Shown here: positions 22,868-30,463 of the stretch, piece after piece
How the letters are laid out: each line of letters opens with the position of its first letter
How positions within the stretch are numbered: the first letter of the stretch is position 1
Source: JANWZL01 sp041640815
GTDB lineage: Bacteria > Pseudomonadota > Gammaproteobacteria > Burkholderiales > Thiobacillaceae
Length of the DNA: 43,126 nucleotides
Reading direction: 5' to 3'
NCBI GenBank assembly: GCA_041640815.1
Contig: JBEPZO010000016.1
Location: forward strand, 1 to 43,126
Notes under the pieces: model-generated
The model's database searches: none
The model's input: only the letters and a program-made list of their open reading frames with translations
What the model was told of the DNA's origin: nothing
Made by a program: the position numbers and the translations under genes

Positions 22868-24154
22868 ATGACCTCACGCAACGACCTTCTCTTCGAACAG
22901 TCGCAGAAATTCATCCCGGGCGGGGTGAATTCGCCGGTGCGGGCCTTCCGCTCCGTAGGCGGCACACCCCGCTTTTTCACCCGCGGTGCCGGACCTCGCG
23001 TCTGGGATGCCGACGGCAAGGAATATCTCGACTATGTGGGTTCATGGGGCCCGCTCATCCTGGGACATGCCGACCCTGACGTCGTGCGCGCCGTACAGGA
23101 AGCGGCGGCCAATGGCCTGACCTTTGGCGCCCCGACCGAGGCCGAACTCATTATGGCGCAGACCCTCGCGCGGCTTATGCCTGGCATGGAAAAGTTGCGC
23201 TTGGTCTCCTCCGGCACCGAGGCCACCATGAGCGCGATCCGGCTCGCCCGCGGCTACACCGGGCGTAGTCTCATCGTGAAATTCGAAGGCTGTTACCACG
23301 GCCACGCCGACAGCCTGCTGGTCAAGGCCGGCTCAGGCGCGCTCACCTTCGGCCAACCCAGCTCTGCCGGCGTGCCCCCGGAGGTGAGCGCCCAGACCCT
23401 AGTGCTCGACTACAACGATGTCGAGCAGGTCGGACGCGTATTCGCCGAACGGGGCGAACAGATCGCCGGTGTCATCGTCGAGCCGATCGCCGGCAACATG
23501 AATCTGGTCACGCCGGCGCCCGGTTTCCTCGAGGCCCTGCGGGAGCACTGCACGAACTACGGCGCCGTCCTGATCTTCGACGAGGTGATGACCGGCTTTA
23601 GGGTCGGCCTGCATGGCGCGCAAGGCCTCTATGGCATCCAACCCGACCTCACCACCCTGGGCAAGGTGGTGGGCGGCGGCATGCCGCTCGCCGTCTTCGG
23701 CGGGCGCGCCGAGATCATGGATCGGCTCGCCCCGTTGGGGCCGGTCTACCAGGCCGGCACGCTCTCCGGCAACCCGGTGGCGGTGGCCGCGGGACTTGCC
23801 ACTCTGCGCAAACTCGAGCAGCCCGGCTTCTACGACCGCCTCGCCGCCAGGACACGCCAGCTCGTCGATGGGCTCACTGCGGCCGCGCGCGCGGCAGGCG
23901 TGATCTTCTCCGCGCAGGCCGTCGGCGGCATGTTCGGCTTGTATTTCAGCGCGCGTCCCCCGCAGCGCTACAGCGAGGTGATGGCGACCGATCGCGAGGC
24001 CTTCAACCGCTTCTTCCATCTCATGCTGTTGGAGGGGGTCTATTTCGCCCCCTCCGCCTTCGAGGCCGGCTTTGTCTCCGCCGCGCATACCGAGGCCGAC
24101 ATCGAACAGACCGTGGAGAAGGCCGCCAAGGCCTTTGCCAAGCTGGCGCCATGA
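22868..24154 (+). CDS. hemL: Glutamate-1-semialdehyde 2,1-aminomutase HemL
   Basis: This 428-residue PLP enzyme converts glutamate-1-semialdehyde to 5-aminolevulinate in C5-pathway tetrapyrrole synthesis. Features are FIPGGVNSPVRAFRSVGG at residues 16-32, VSSGTEATMSAIRLARGYTG, FEGCYHGHAD, D238 in IFDEVMTGFR and the PLP lysine K266 in LGKVVGGGMPLAVFGG. It is full length. It follows thiE by 27 bp and its stop overlaps the next gene's start (ATGA). hemB, acting on its product, is in the same window at 29403. Confidence 0.97.
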   Translation: MTSRNDLLFEQSQKFIPGGVNSPVRAFRSVGGTPRFFTRGAGPRVWDADGKEYLDYVGSWGPLILGHADPDVVRAVQEAAANGLTFGAPTEAELIMAQTLARLMPGMEKLRLVSSGTEATMSAIRLARGYTGRSLIVKFEGCYHGHADSLLVKAGSGALTFGQPSSAGVPPEVSAQTLVLDYNDVEQVGRVFAERGEQIAGVIVEPIAGNMNLVTPAPGFLEALREHCTNYGAVLIFDEVMTGFRVGLHGAQGLYGIQPDLTTLGKVVGGGMPLAVFGGRAEIMDRLAPLGPVYQAGTLSGNPVAVAAGLATLRKLEQPGFYDRLAARTRQLVDGLTAAARAAGVIFSAQAVGGMFGLYFSARPPQRYSEVMATDREAFNRFFHLMLLEGVYFAPSAFEAGFVSAAHTEADIEQTVEKAAKAFAKLAP

Positions 24155-25227
24155 GCGACGCGCTCGCCCCCGAGGACCAGTTGCGCCTGCAGGTCCTCCT
24201 TGCCCAAGACGTCAAAGCGGTGCGGTTGGACGAGGCCAAGCTGGTCCTCGTCGCCCTCACCGCCCAGGGCGAGGCCACCATTCCCCTGCACCCGACCGGT
24301 CGCCCCGAAAAATACCTGCGCCTGGTGCGGGAGCTCCTCTCCGGCCACGCCCTCGGTTCGCCAGGCGGCTATCCGGTCTATCTCTCCCGCTGGACCCGGC
24401 ACGGTCAGCTGGAGGGCAGCAATCTCGGCAAACTGCTGCTCATCGGCGAGCCCGAGGCGGTGGTGGCGGTGGTGCACTCGCCCGCGCTCACCGACGAGCT
24501 GGCCGCCTATGCCTGGTGGGCCATGCCCACGATCGAAAACGCCCGTCTCATGCTGCGCCGTGAGGCGGTGGCGCGGGGGCGCATGGGCAAGGTCCTGGCA
24601 GACTTCCTGGTCGAGCACCTGCCCTTCCTGCAAGACGACCACCCGGCCATCTTGGACACCGTGGCGGTCCTGCTCACCTCCGGCGCCCTGGATGCCGAGC
24701 AGCGCGCGGCGATCTGGCGGCGTGGCAAGCGCACCAACACCTACTACGTGCCTTTCCTGGAGCTCACACCGAACGACCTACCGGCGCCGGATGCGCGCCC
24801 GCGCGCGCACCCGCTCGCCGGCGGTCTGACGGCGCTCGCCAGCGAGGGCAATGCCGCGGCGAAGATCCTGCTCTGGTCTTGCTCCGCGCAGGGGCAGGCC
24901 TTTCTCGCGGCGGCCGCTGAGGTGTTGGCACGGCCGGAAACGCAGGAGGTGGTCAACCACCTGTTCAACGCCCTCGGCGCCGCCTTCCGGCTGCCCGGCG
25001 CTGACCCAGAGACGCCGCTGGCCGGTCTCGATGCCGCGCGCGCGCGCTATCCGGAACTCACCGCCGAGTGGGAAGCGTTAGCCGCCCTCGCGCGGGTGAG
25101 CGAGGCCCAGCTCACGCCCATCTTCGCCCGCAGCAGCGCCATTGGTTCGCTCATGCGGCGCAAGATCGCCCCCCTCGTGCAGCCCATCCTTGCGCACATC
25201 GAGACCCTGCGCAGGCCAGACGGCTGA
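24151..25227 (+). CDS. dsrS: DsrS-like sulfur oxidation-associated protein
   Basis: This 358-residue soluble protein has no signal peptide or membrane helix. I recognise it as similar to the proteins annotated DsrS, encoded with reverse dissimilatory sulfite reductase genes in sulfur oxidisers, from segments such as YLRLVRELLSGHALGSPGGYPVYLSRWTR, GEPEAVVAVVHSPALTDELAAYAWWAM and GKVLADFLVEHLPFL. The biochemical role of DsrS is not established. The start ATG overlaps the hemL stop (ATGA), so it is translated with hemL; siroheme and haem supply for sulfite reductase may explain this, but that is inference. The name is less certain than the family resemblance. If wrong, it should be read as a conserved hypothetical protein. 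Confidence 0.6.
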   Translation: MSDALAPEDQLRLQVLLAQDVKAVRLDEAKLVLVALTAQGEATIPLHPTGRPEKYLRLVRELLSGHALGSPGGYPVYLSRWTRHGQLEGSNLGKLLLIGEPEAVVAVVHSPALTDELAAYAWWAMPTIENARLMLRREAVARGRMGKVLADFLVEHLPFLQDDHPAILDTVAVLLTSGALDAEQRAAIWRRGKRTNTYYVPFLELTPNDLPAPDARPRAHPLAGGLTALASEGNAAAKILLWSCSAQGQAFLAAAAEVLARPETQEVVNHLFNALGAAFRLPGADPETPLAGLDAARARYPELTAEWEALAALARVSEAQLTPIFARSSAIGSLMRRKIAPLVQPILAHIETLRRPDG

Positions 25228-25237
25228 CGCCGCACGC

Positions 25238-25765
25238 TCATCTGCCGCTAGGCCATGGCACGATTTGTACCGGCTGAGGGGGAGCCAGTGGCGATGCAAG
25301 CGGCTTTAGGCCAGCCGCAGCGAAGGGGTTGTGCCCGCCGGTAGCGGCCGGGAGGGCGTAGAACGCGGGTAAGGGTAGGGTTGACCCGGGCGTGCCGTAT
25401 GCTATTGAGGGCAGGGCTAAGGCGGCGCCTAGCGGCGTAGGTGGGCTTTGCAGCAAGGGCTGGAGATAGGGGTTGCCGGCCGCCAACCCACCGAGGTAAG
25501 GATTGGTCAGGTATTGCAAGTGCTGATACGTGAGCAAATTCGGCACGAGCTGCAGACCTGGGCGCATGAGGCCGCCGAGCATGAAAGCCCCAGTGCCCAG
25601 CGGCGCGGGACTGCCGAAGGGAGGGAAGCTCGCAGCCGGCTGCCAGCCGAGCGGGTTGGCCATGGCCGCGAGTGGCATCCTGGCAGTAGGGTTCATGGCC
25701 GGGTAACCGGTCTGGGCCAGTGCAGGCAAGGCGGCGAATAATACCCCGGCGAGCAGGCTTCGCAT
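25238..25765 (-). CDS. Exported Pro/Leu/Gly-rich protein of unknown function downstream of the sox genes
   Basis: This 175-residue protein begins with a signal peptide (MRSLLAGVLFAALPALAQ, cleavage likely after the ALA-Q region). The mature part is low complexity, rich in Pro, Leu, Ala and Gly, with repeated NPYL motifs (TNPYLGG, GNPYLQP), and has no cysteines after export. I do not recognise a family. It lies 32 bp after the DUF302 protein gene on the same strand and probably shares its transcript. The DUF302 protein carries the same NPYLQ motif near its N-terminus, which suggests a common periplasmic partner or origin. It converges on dsrS with only a 10-bp gap. Confidence 0.65.
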   Translation of the reverse strand: MRSLLAGVLFAALPALAQTGYPAMNPTARMPLAAMANPLGWQPAASFPPFGSPAPLGTGAFMLGGLMRPGLQLVPNLLTYQHLQYLTNPYLGGLAAGNPYLQPLLQSPPTPLGAALALPSIAYGTPGSTLPLPAFYALPAATGGHNPFAAAGLKPLASPLAPPQPVQIVPWPSGR

Positions 25766-25797
25766 GTCGTCGTCTCTCTACTATGCCGTCAGGGCCT

Positions 25798-26499
25798 CTA
25801 CAGGTCGCCCTCGGCAGCGGCGCGCATGATGTTATCCATCTTGTCGCGGATGTCGATCGCCGCCTTGATCAGCTCCGGCGCGTTTTCCAGGCCCATTTTG
25901 CCGCTGATCGAGTCAAGCCAGGAGACGTCCCAGTCCAAGGTCATGACCCAGATGTTCTTGTCGGCGTCCTCCATGATGCCGATACGGCAGGGTAGGAATA
26001 CCAAGGCCTCGGGGGCGTACTTCAACACCTCGCGTCCCGCGGCGATATCGCAGTAGTGAAACACCTCCACGCGCGGCGCAGTCGTATCCCCCAACACGGC
26101 GCGAAAATCCTTCCACATCGGAGAATGGCCCACCAGCTTGAAGTTGAGCTGATTGGCCCTGAGCTTCATGGACTCCACCACATCGTCGAAACTCAGCCCC
26201 GGCTTGGCCTTGTATTTCACCGCCATGTAGTTCATGACATCACGCACGTTCATGCGTGTGGCCTGGCTCATCCAGGGCATGAGTTGGCGCATCATGGCCT
26301 TCTTCTCCTCGGGCGTGACCACACGGCTCATCTCATAAGGCCTTGGCGGCTGCTGACCCTGAGTGGTCGGGAAGACGAAGGGGCCAGTCGACACCGGCAG
26401 GTTTTGCAAATAGGGATTGGGCTTGGGCGCGTCAGCGGCGAAAGACGCTCCATTGGACAAGGCCAAGAGGGTGGCCAGGATGGCGTTATGCAGTCTCAT
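25798..26499 (-). CDS. Periplasmic DUF302 domain protein, sox-linked
   Basis: This 233-residue protein has a signal peptide (about residues 1-22, ending SFAA) and a C-terminal DUF302-type domain, about residues 100-220. The visible DUF302 features are VVESMKLRANQLNFKLVGHSPM, EVFHYCDIAAGREVLKYAPE, FLPCRIGIMEDADKNIWVMTLDWD. Two Cys residues (YCD and PCRI) could form a disulfide or bind a ligand. DUF302 proteins are often found beside sulfur-oxidation genes but their function is unknown. AGGAGA lies upstream of the ATG. It follows soxZ by 231 bp, past a strong terminator, so it may have its own promoter. Confidence 0.8.
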   Translation of the reverse strand: MRLHNAILATLLALSNGASFAADAPKPNPYLQNLPVSTGPFVFPTTQGQQPPRPYEMSRVVTPEEKKAMMRQLMPWMSQATRMNVRDVMNYMAVKYKAKPGLSFDDVVESMKLRANQLNFKLVGHSPMWKDFRAVLGDTTAPRVEVFHYCDIAAGREVLKYAPEALVFLPCRIGIMEDADKNIWVMTLDWDVSWLDSISGKMGLENAPELIKAAIDIRDKMDNIMRAAAEGDL

Positions 26500-26681
26500 G
26501 CCGGTCTCCTGTGATGGCGGTCAAACGAATGTTGCCCAGTGCAGATTTTGTCGAGCTCCGCCGCGGCTGTCCAACACGTCATCAGCCAACCTATCCCACC
26601 GCAACCAGGCAGCAGAGGCCTTGCGCCGACCGGCGGGGTTGCCGAAGGGCGGTCATGCTGCGGTGCAAGGTAATCCCAATA

Positions 26682-26714
26682 AAAAAGGACCAGGCTTCTC
26701 GCCTAGTCCTTTTT
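26682..26714. terminator. Strong bidirectional intrinsic terminator after soxZ
   Basis: GGACCAGGC (26687-26695) pairs with GCCTAGTCC (26701-26709), one mismatch, around the loop TTCTC. Six A residues precede and five T residues follow, so both strands read as stem plus U-run. On the minus strand it ends the soxYZ transcript. Confidence 0.85.
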
Positions 26715-26730
26715 GGCGGCGGGCGCAGCC

Positions 26731-27042
26731 TCAGCCGATGGTGGCCTCGGCGCTCTCCTTGGCGCCCTTATTGTCTTCCCAGCTCACGGTGACCTTGTCG
26801 CCCTTTTGCGCACCCTTCACCCTGAACGCCAAGTAAGGGTTGCGGCTGATACCGCCGCCCCATTGCGCATCCAGCACGGTCTTGCCACCTACCGTTGCCA
26901 CCACACTCTTGATGAAGTGCGCCGGCACCAGCTGGCCCGTTTTGGCATCCTTGCGCAGGCCCGTCTCCATCGGGTGGTTCATCAGGCACTTCACCTCGGC
27001 AACATCCCCCACCATGGAGGCACGAATCTTGATGCTCGACAT
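26731..27042 (-). CDS. soxZ: Thiosulfate oxidation carrier complex protein SoxZ
   Basis: This 103-residue protein of the SoxZ immunoglobulin-like fold partners SoxY in the periplasmic thiosulfate-oxidising Sox complex. It has no signal peptide of its own and is exported by association with SoxY. Family segments are VAEVKCLMNHPMETGLRKDAKTG at about residues 14-36, VPAHFIKSVVATVGGK, and GGGISRNPYLAFRVKGAQKGD, with a terminal WEDNKG. It starts 34 bp after soxY and has a GAGAGGAT ribosome binding site. A strong terminator follows. No soxA, soxX, soxB or soxCD is in the window. Confidence 0.95.
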   Translation of the reverse strand: MSSIKIRASMVGDVAEVKCLMNHPMETGLRKDAKTGQLVPAHFIKSVVATVGGKTVLDAQWGGGISRNPYLAFRVKGAQKGDKVTVSWEDNKGAKESAEATIG

Positions 27043-27076
27043 GTCTCGATCCTCTCTCTATCCAGCTTTACCCGAA

Positions 27077-27547
27077 TCAGCCGCCGCAGCCACCGATGGT
27101 GACCTTGACTTCCTTGGCCGCGGTATACATCTTGCCACCGGCCTTCACTACCGCGCGCACGTTCGACGTGCTGCCCAGCTTGATGCGCGTGGAAACAAAC
27201 CCCTCCGCGCCATTCATCAGGTCGAACTGCGCCACCAGCGGCAGGTTGTTCTTCTCGCCGATGATGGCGATCGACTCGGTCCCGGGAATGGACGAAGTTA
27301 CCTCAACGGGTACAACAGCGCCATTTTCGGCGATGTCGGGCGCCTTGATCGTGATCTGGTTGCTTTCGGCCGCCCCCGTGGCGTTGATCGCCTTGAGCGC
27401 GTCAGCGACACTGCGCGCCTCGAAGCCGGCCTGGTTCCAAGTAGCGGCATATACCGCCGTAGGTTTGAGCAGCCCGGCAGCAATCGCCACCCCCACGGCA
27501 CCGGCTGCACCGGCACCTTTTAGCACTTGTCTACGCTGGTAATTCAT
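27077..27547 (-). CDS. soxY: Thiosulfate oxidation carrier protein SoxY
   Basis: This 156-residue protein carries sulfur intermediates covalently during thiosulfate oxidation. A twin-arginine signal is present at the N-terminus (NYQRRQVLKGAGAAGAV), giving Tat export of the folded SoxYZ pair. The C-terminus is the swinging-arm GGCGG, with the sulfur-binding Cys154. The region IGEKNNLPLVAQFDLMNGAEGFVSTRIKLG is typical of SoxY. GAGGAG precedes the ATG. A tandem pair of inverted repeats lies 34-70 bp upstream. Confidence 0.96.
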   Translation of the reverse strand: MNYQRRQVLKGAGAAGAVGVAIAAGLLKPTAVYAATWNQAGFEARSVADALKAINATGAAESNQITIKAPDIAENGAVVPVEVTSSIPGTESIAIIGEKNNLPLVAQFDLMNGAEGFVSTRIKLGSTSNVRAVVKAGGKMYTAAKEVKVTIGGCGG

Positions 27548-27581
27548 CGATCAACTCCTCTACATCCACAATTTCGCTCGC

Positions 27582-27616
27582 TACCCTGCGAGGGTAACAA
27601 CCTGGGCTCAGGCCCA
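27582..27616. promoter_or_regulatory. Two tandem inverted repeats upstream of soxY
   Basis: TACCCT-GCG-AGGGTA (27582-27596) and TGGGC-TCAG-GCCCA (27603-27616) are two perfect inverted repeats, 34 and 55 bp before the soxY ATG. They may be an operator or leader hairpins; the regulator cannot be read from sequence. Confidence 0.35.
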
Positions 27617-27835
27617 CTTTCAACACGCACCTGCGCATACACACACCTGCAGTGCCGTGTTCGCCGGTGGGCACTCATCCACACGCTCGTCGCAGCAGAC
27701 AGCGCTCTACGGCGCAACCACCTCGCCAGCGCGATATTACCACCACCTGCTGCAAGGGCTATCTGGATGAGCCGAGTTTCGACATTATTACTCAATCAGC
27801 GGAAAAGAACACATGTCAAATTAACCAGTACACCC

Positions 27836-28459
27836 TCAGCGCAGTCCAGAGACGAACTCGGCCACGGCGCGCATTTCTCGATCGGTCAACTTGCGCGCAA
27901 TGACCTGCATCATCTTACCGCCGTCATTGGCTCGATCACCGCTACGGAAGTTGCGTAATTGGGCCTCGACATATCGCGCGTGCTGACCGGCTAGACGCGG
28001 GAACTGTACGGGGATTCCAGCGCCGCTCGGGCCATGGCAGGAGGCGCATGCTGGCACACCACTCCCTGGGTTACCTCCTTTATACAAACGCTGCCCTGCC
28101 GCCATGAGCTCTGGGTCTTTAGCCAGTCTCGTCTTAGGTGTCTGGGCAGCGAAGTATGCGCCGAGGTTGACCATGTCCTCGTCCGTAAGACCAACCACAT
28201 TGGGCGCCATGATGGCGTTGCGTCGCGCCCCAGATTTAAAGTCGCGCAGCTGCTTGGTAATGTATTCTGGATGCTGACCGGCCAACACCGGATAGATCGG
28301 CGACACGCTGTTACCATCCGCACCGTGGCAGGCCGCACAGATTTCATTAACAATCCTTTGCGCCTTGGCTGGGTCGGCTTGGGGAGTTCCAGGGGCTGTG
28401 GCAGCCCAGGTGATGGATGTGAATAACAGCATGATGAGCAGCGCATGGCGTGGGTGCAT
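27836..28459 (-). CDS. Dihaem cytochrome c4-type protein
   Basis: This 207-residue exported dihaem cytochrome shuttles electrons in the periplasm. A signal peptide (MHPRHALLIMLLFTSITWAA) precedes the mature protein. Haem sites are CAACH at residues 41-45 and CASCH at 138-142, each followed by GADG or GPSG. Axial Met candidates are M84 in IMAPNV and M183 or M184 in the second half. The two halves are similar (FPRLAGQH and YPVLAGQH), the internal duplication of cytochrome c4. It lies 288 bp upstream of soxY on the same strand and may carry electrons from sulfur oxidation to a terminal oxidase. AGGAG precedes the start. Confidence 0.9.
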   Translation of the reverse strand: MHPRHALLIMLLFTSITWAATAPGTPQADPAKAQRIVNEICAACHGADGNSVSPIYPVLAGQHPEYITKQLRDFKSGARRNAIMAPNVVGLTDEDMVNLGAYFAAQTPKTRLAKDPELMAAGQRLYKGGNPGSGVPACASCHGPSGAGIPVQFPRLAGQHARYVEAQLRNFRSGDRANDGGKMMQVIARKLTDREMRAVAEFVSGLR

Positions 28460-28578
28460 GACTTCGCTCCTGACAAAAAAATGGGATTGGGCATTTTAGC
28501 CGCCTAACAACAACGATGCCAACATTAAGAAGCGCGACCATGTGCCCATAGAGCACCCTCTTTAGCGGGCATACCTAA

Positions 28579-29223
28579 ATGACCATCCATGCCTCCTTCT
28601 ACCTAACTGTCGCCAGTCTCGATGCGCTCCCGCCAGAGAGCGAGGCCGAAGTCGCCTTCGTCGGGCGCTCGAATGCCGGCAAGTCGAGCGCCATCAACGC
28701 CCTGGCCAACCAGCGGCGCCTGGCCTTCGTCAGCAAGACGCCGGGGCGCACCCAGCATCTGAACTATTACCGCGCCGGGCCAGGCCGCTTTCTGGTCGAT
28801 CTGCCGGGTTATGGTTATGCGCGCGCACCGCTTGCAGAGCAGCGCGCCTGGCGGGCGCTGGCCGGCGATTACCTCATTACGCGTGCGCCGCTGCGCGGCC
28901 TGATCCTGATCATGGACATCCGTCATCCGTTGACCGATCTGGACCAACAGATGCTCGATTGGTGGCGGCAGACCGGCAAACCCGTGCATGTCTTGCTGTC
29001 CAAGGCCGACAAGCTCGCTTTTGGCCAAGCTATAACGACCCAGCGCTCGGTTGTAGCCCACCTCGCGGGGCAGGGGATTGCGGGTGAGGTACAGATCTTT
29101 TCCGCCACACGGCGCATCGGGCTGGATGAGGCCGAGGCGGTGTTAAGGCGTTGGCTCATGCTGCCGGCAACGGGCAAAAAAAACCCGGCTCAAGGGGACA
29201 AAGCCGGGTCAAATGCGCCTTAA
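28579..29223 (+). CDS. engB: Ribosome biogenesis GTP-binding protein EngB/YihA
   Basis: This 214-residue GTPase is required for 50S ribosome assembly. The G1 loop is GRSNAGKSS (residues 29-37), G2 is TPGRTQ, G3 is DLPGYGYA at about 74-81 and the NKxD equivalent is LSKADKL. The C-terminal extension (about residues 200-214, GKKNPAQGDKAGSNAP) is encoded over a hairpin plus A-run that reads as a minus-strand terminator (29176-29209). It is divergent from the cytochrome c4 gene across 119 bp. Confidence 0.95.
   Translation: MTIHASFYLTVASLDALPPESEAEVAFVGRSNAGKSSAINALANQRRLAFVSKTPGRTQHLNYYRAGPGRFLVDLPGYGYARAPLAEQRAWRALAGDYLITRAPLRGLILIMDIRHPLTDLDQQMLDWWRQTGKPVHVLLSKADKLAFGQAITTQRSVVAHLAGQGIAGEVQIFSATRRIGLDEAEAVLRRWLMLPATGKKNPAQGDKAGSNAP
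29176..29209 (-). terminator. Minus-strand intrinsic terminator inside the 3' end of engB
   Basis: ACCCGGCT (29183-29190) pairs with AGCCGGGT (29202-29209) around an 11-base loop, and eight A residues (29176-29183) give a T8 run on the minus strand. No minus-strand protein gene ends here, so it probably terminates an antisense or small RNA transcript. Confidence 0.7.
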
Positions 29224-29300
29224 CTTTGCGTTAAGGCACCCGCTCAGGGAGGAGAAGCGGGAGACGAAGCGACTCGTCTGGGCAATAAGAGCGATTCTCG
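29176..29300 (-). ncRNA. Candidate structured small RNA between engB and hemB
   Basis: Read on the minus strand, this stretch contains four successive perfect stems: AGACGA/TCGTCT (29279-29262), CCCGCT/AGCGGG (29261-29239), GCCTTAAC/GTTAAGGC (29237-29217) and the terminator stem with T8 (29209-29176). The loop of the second stem contains CUCCUCC, complementary to a Shine-Dalgarno sequence, as in several small RNAs that block translation. The 5' end is uncertain; TTGCGG and TTTAAC upstream make a weak promoter. The last two stems overlap the engB 3' end. In Escherichia coli the yihA neighbourhood hosts Spot 42 and CsrC, but no homology is claimed here. Confidence 0.4.
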
Positions 29301-29365
29301 TTAAAAAAGTTCCGCAACGTGCCGCAAGCCCCTCGCCAAGCCGTCACGGCTCGCGTCGTTGTTGG

Positions 29366-29371
29366 TATAGT
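29366..29371 (+). promoter_or_regulatory. Candidate -10 box for hemB
   Basis: TATAGT lies 32 bp before the hemB ATG at 29403 and is preceded by a TTGG extended region. The -35 region is poor. A start about 10 bases on would leave a leader of about 24 nucleotides with a G-rich ribosome binding site. Confidence 0.3.
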
Positions 29372-29402
29372 CTCGGGGATGCATCGATATCGGGGGCAAC
29401 AC

Positions 29403-30413
29403 ATGTTCGATCTCGCCGCTTTTCCCAGGAAACGCATGCGCCGCATGCGCCGCGATGCCTTCTCGCGGCGGCTGATGCGTGAACACGAGCTCACCGCCGC
29501 CGACCTCATTCTGCCCGTCTTCGTCCTCGACGGGGAGAAGCGGGAAGAGGCCGTCGCCTCCATGCCGGGCGTCAAACGCCTGAGTCTGGACCGTCTCTAT
29601 CCGCTGGCCGAGGCCTGTGTGGCCTTGGGTATCCCCGCACTCGCCCTCTTCCCCGTCATCGACCAGGCGCTCAAGAGCGAGGCGGCCGAGGAGGCCTATA
29701 ACCCGAATGGCTTGGTGCCCCGCGCCGTGGCGGGCATCAAGGCGCGTTTCCCGGAACTAGGGGTGATCACCGACATCGCCCTCGACCCTTACACCAGCCA
29801 TGGGCAAGATGGCCTGATCGACGCCAGCGGTTATGTGCTCAACGACGAGACCATCGCCGTCCTTACCCGCCAGGCCGAGGTGCACGCCGCAGCCGGCGCC
29901 GACGTGGTCGCCCCCTCCGACATGATGGATGGGCGCGTGCGTGCCATCCGCGAGGCGCTCGATGCCGCCGGCTTCATCCACACCCGCATCCTCGCCTACT
30001 CGGCCAAGTACGCCTCCAGTTTCTATGGTCCTTTCCGCGATGCCGTGGGCTCCGCGGCCAATCTGGGCAGCGGCAACAAATACACCTACCAAATGGACCC
30101 CGCCAACAGCGACGAGGCGCTGTGGGAGGTGGGGCTCGATCTGCAGGAAGCGGCCGACATGGTGATGGTCAAGCCCGGGCTACCCTATCTGGATGTCGTC
30201 TGGCGCGTCAAGCAGACCTTCGGCGCCCCCACCCTGGTCTACCAGGTCTCGGGTGAATACGCCATGCTCAAGGCTGCTGCCCAAAATGGCTGGCTCGACG
30301 AGCGGGCTTGCGTGCTGGAGGCCCTGCTTGCATGCAAGCGCGCCGGCGCAGATGCCGTGCTCACCTACTACGCCCTCGATGCCGCCCGCTGGTTACGTGA
30401 ACAGGCACGCTGA
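29403..30413 (+). CDS. hemB: Delta-aminolevulinic acid dehydratase (porphobilinogen synthase) HemB
   Basis: This 336-residue enzyme condenses two 5-aminolevulinate molecules to porphobilinogen. I chose ATG 29403, since it gives the usual MFDLAAFPRKR N-terminus and has GGGGG 8 bp upstream; a further ATG at 29379 would extend it by 8 residues. Active-site lysines are K202 in AYSAKYASSF and K257 in MVKPGLPYLD. The metal region reads DIALDPYTSHGQDG, Asp-based rather than Cys-based, so this is the magnesium-type HemB of Pseudomonas rather than the zinc-type. The gene follows engB by 179 bp. Confidence 0.96.
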   Translation: MFDLAAFPRKRMRRMRRDAFSRRLMREHELTAADLILPVFVLDGEKREEAVASMPGVKRLSLDRLYPLAEACVALGIPALALFPVIDQALKSEAAEEAYNPNGLVPRAVAGIKARFPELGVITDIALDPYTSHGQDGLIDASGYVLNDETIAVLTRQAEVHAAAGADVVAPSDMMDGRVRAIREALDAAGFIHTRILAYSAKYASSFYGPFRDAVGSAANLGSGNKYTYQMDPANSDEALWEVGLDLQEAADMVMVKPGLPYLDVVWRVKQTFGAPTLVYQVSGEYAMLKAAAQNGWLDERACVLEALLACKRAGADAVLTYYALDAARWLREQAR

Positions 30414-30463
30414 CCACACTCAGGTACAGCACAAGCGTGCCGCCTGTGTACCTTGGTTGGCGG

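Noticed and set aside
27544..27795. 83-codon minus-strand frame upstream of soxY
   Set aside because: It begins without a ribosome binding site and has no recognisable domain. Its end overlaps the soxY start; its Arg/Ala-rich composition suggests non-coding leader sequence.
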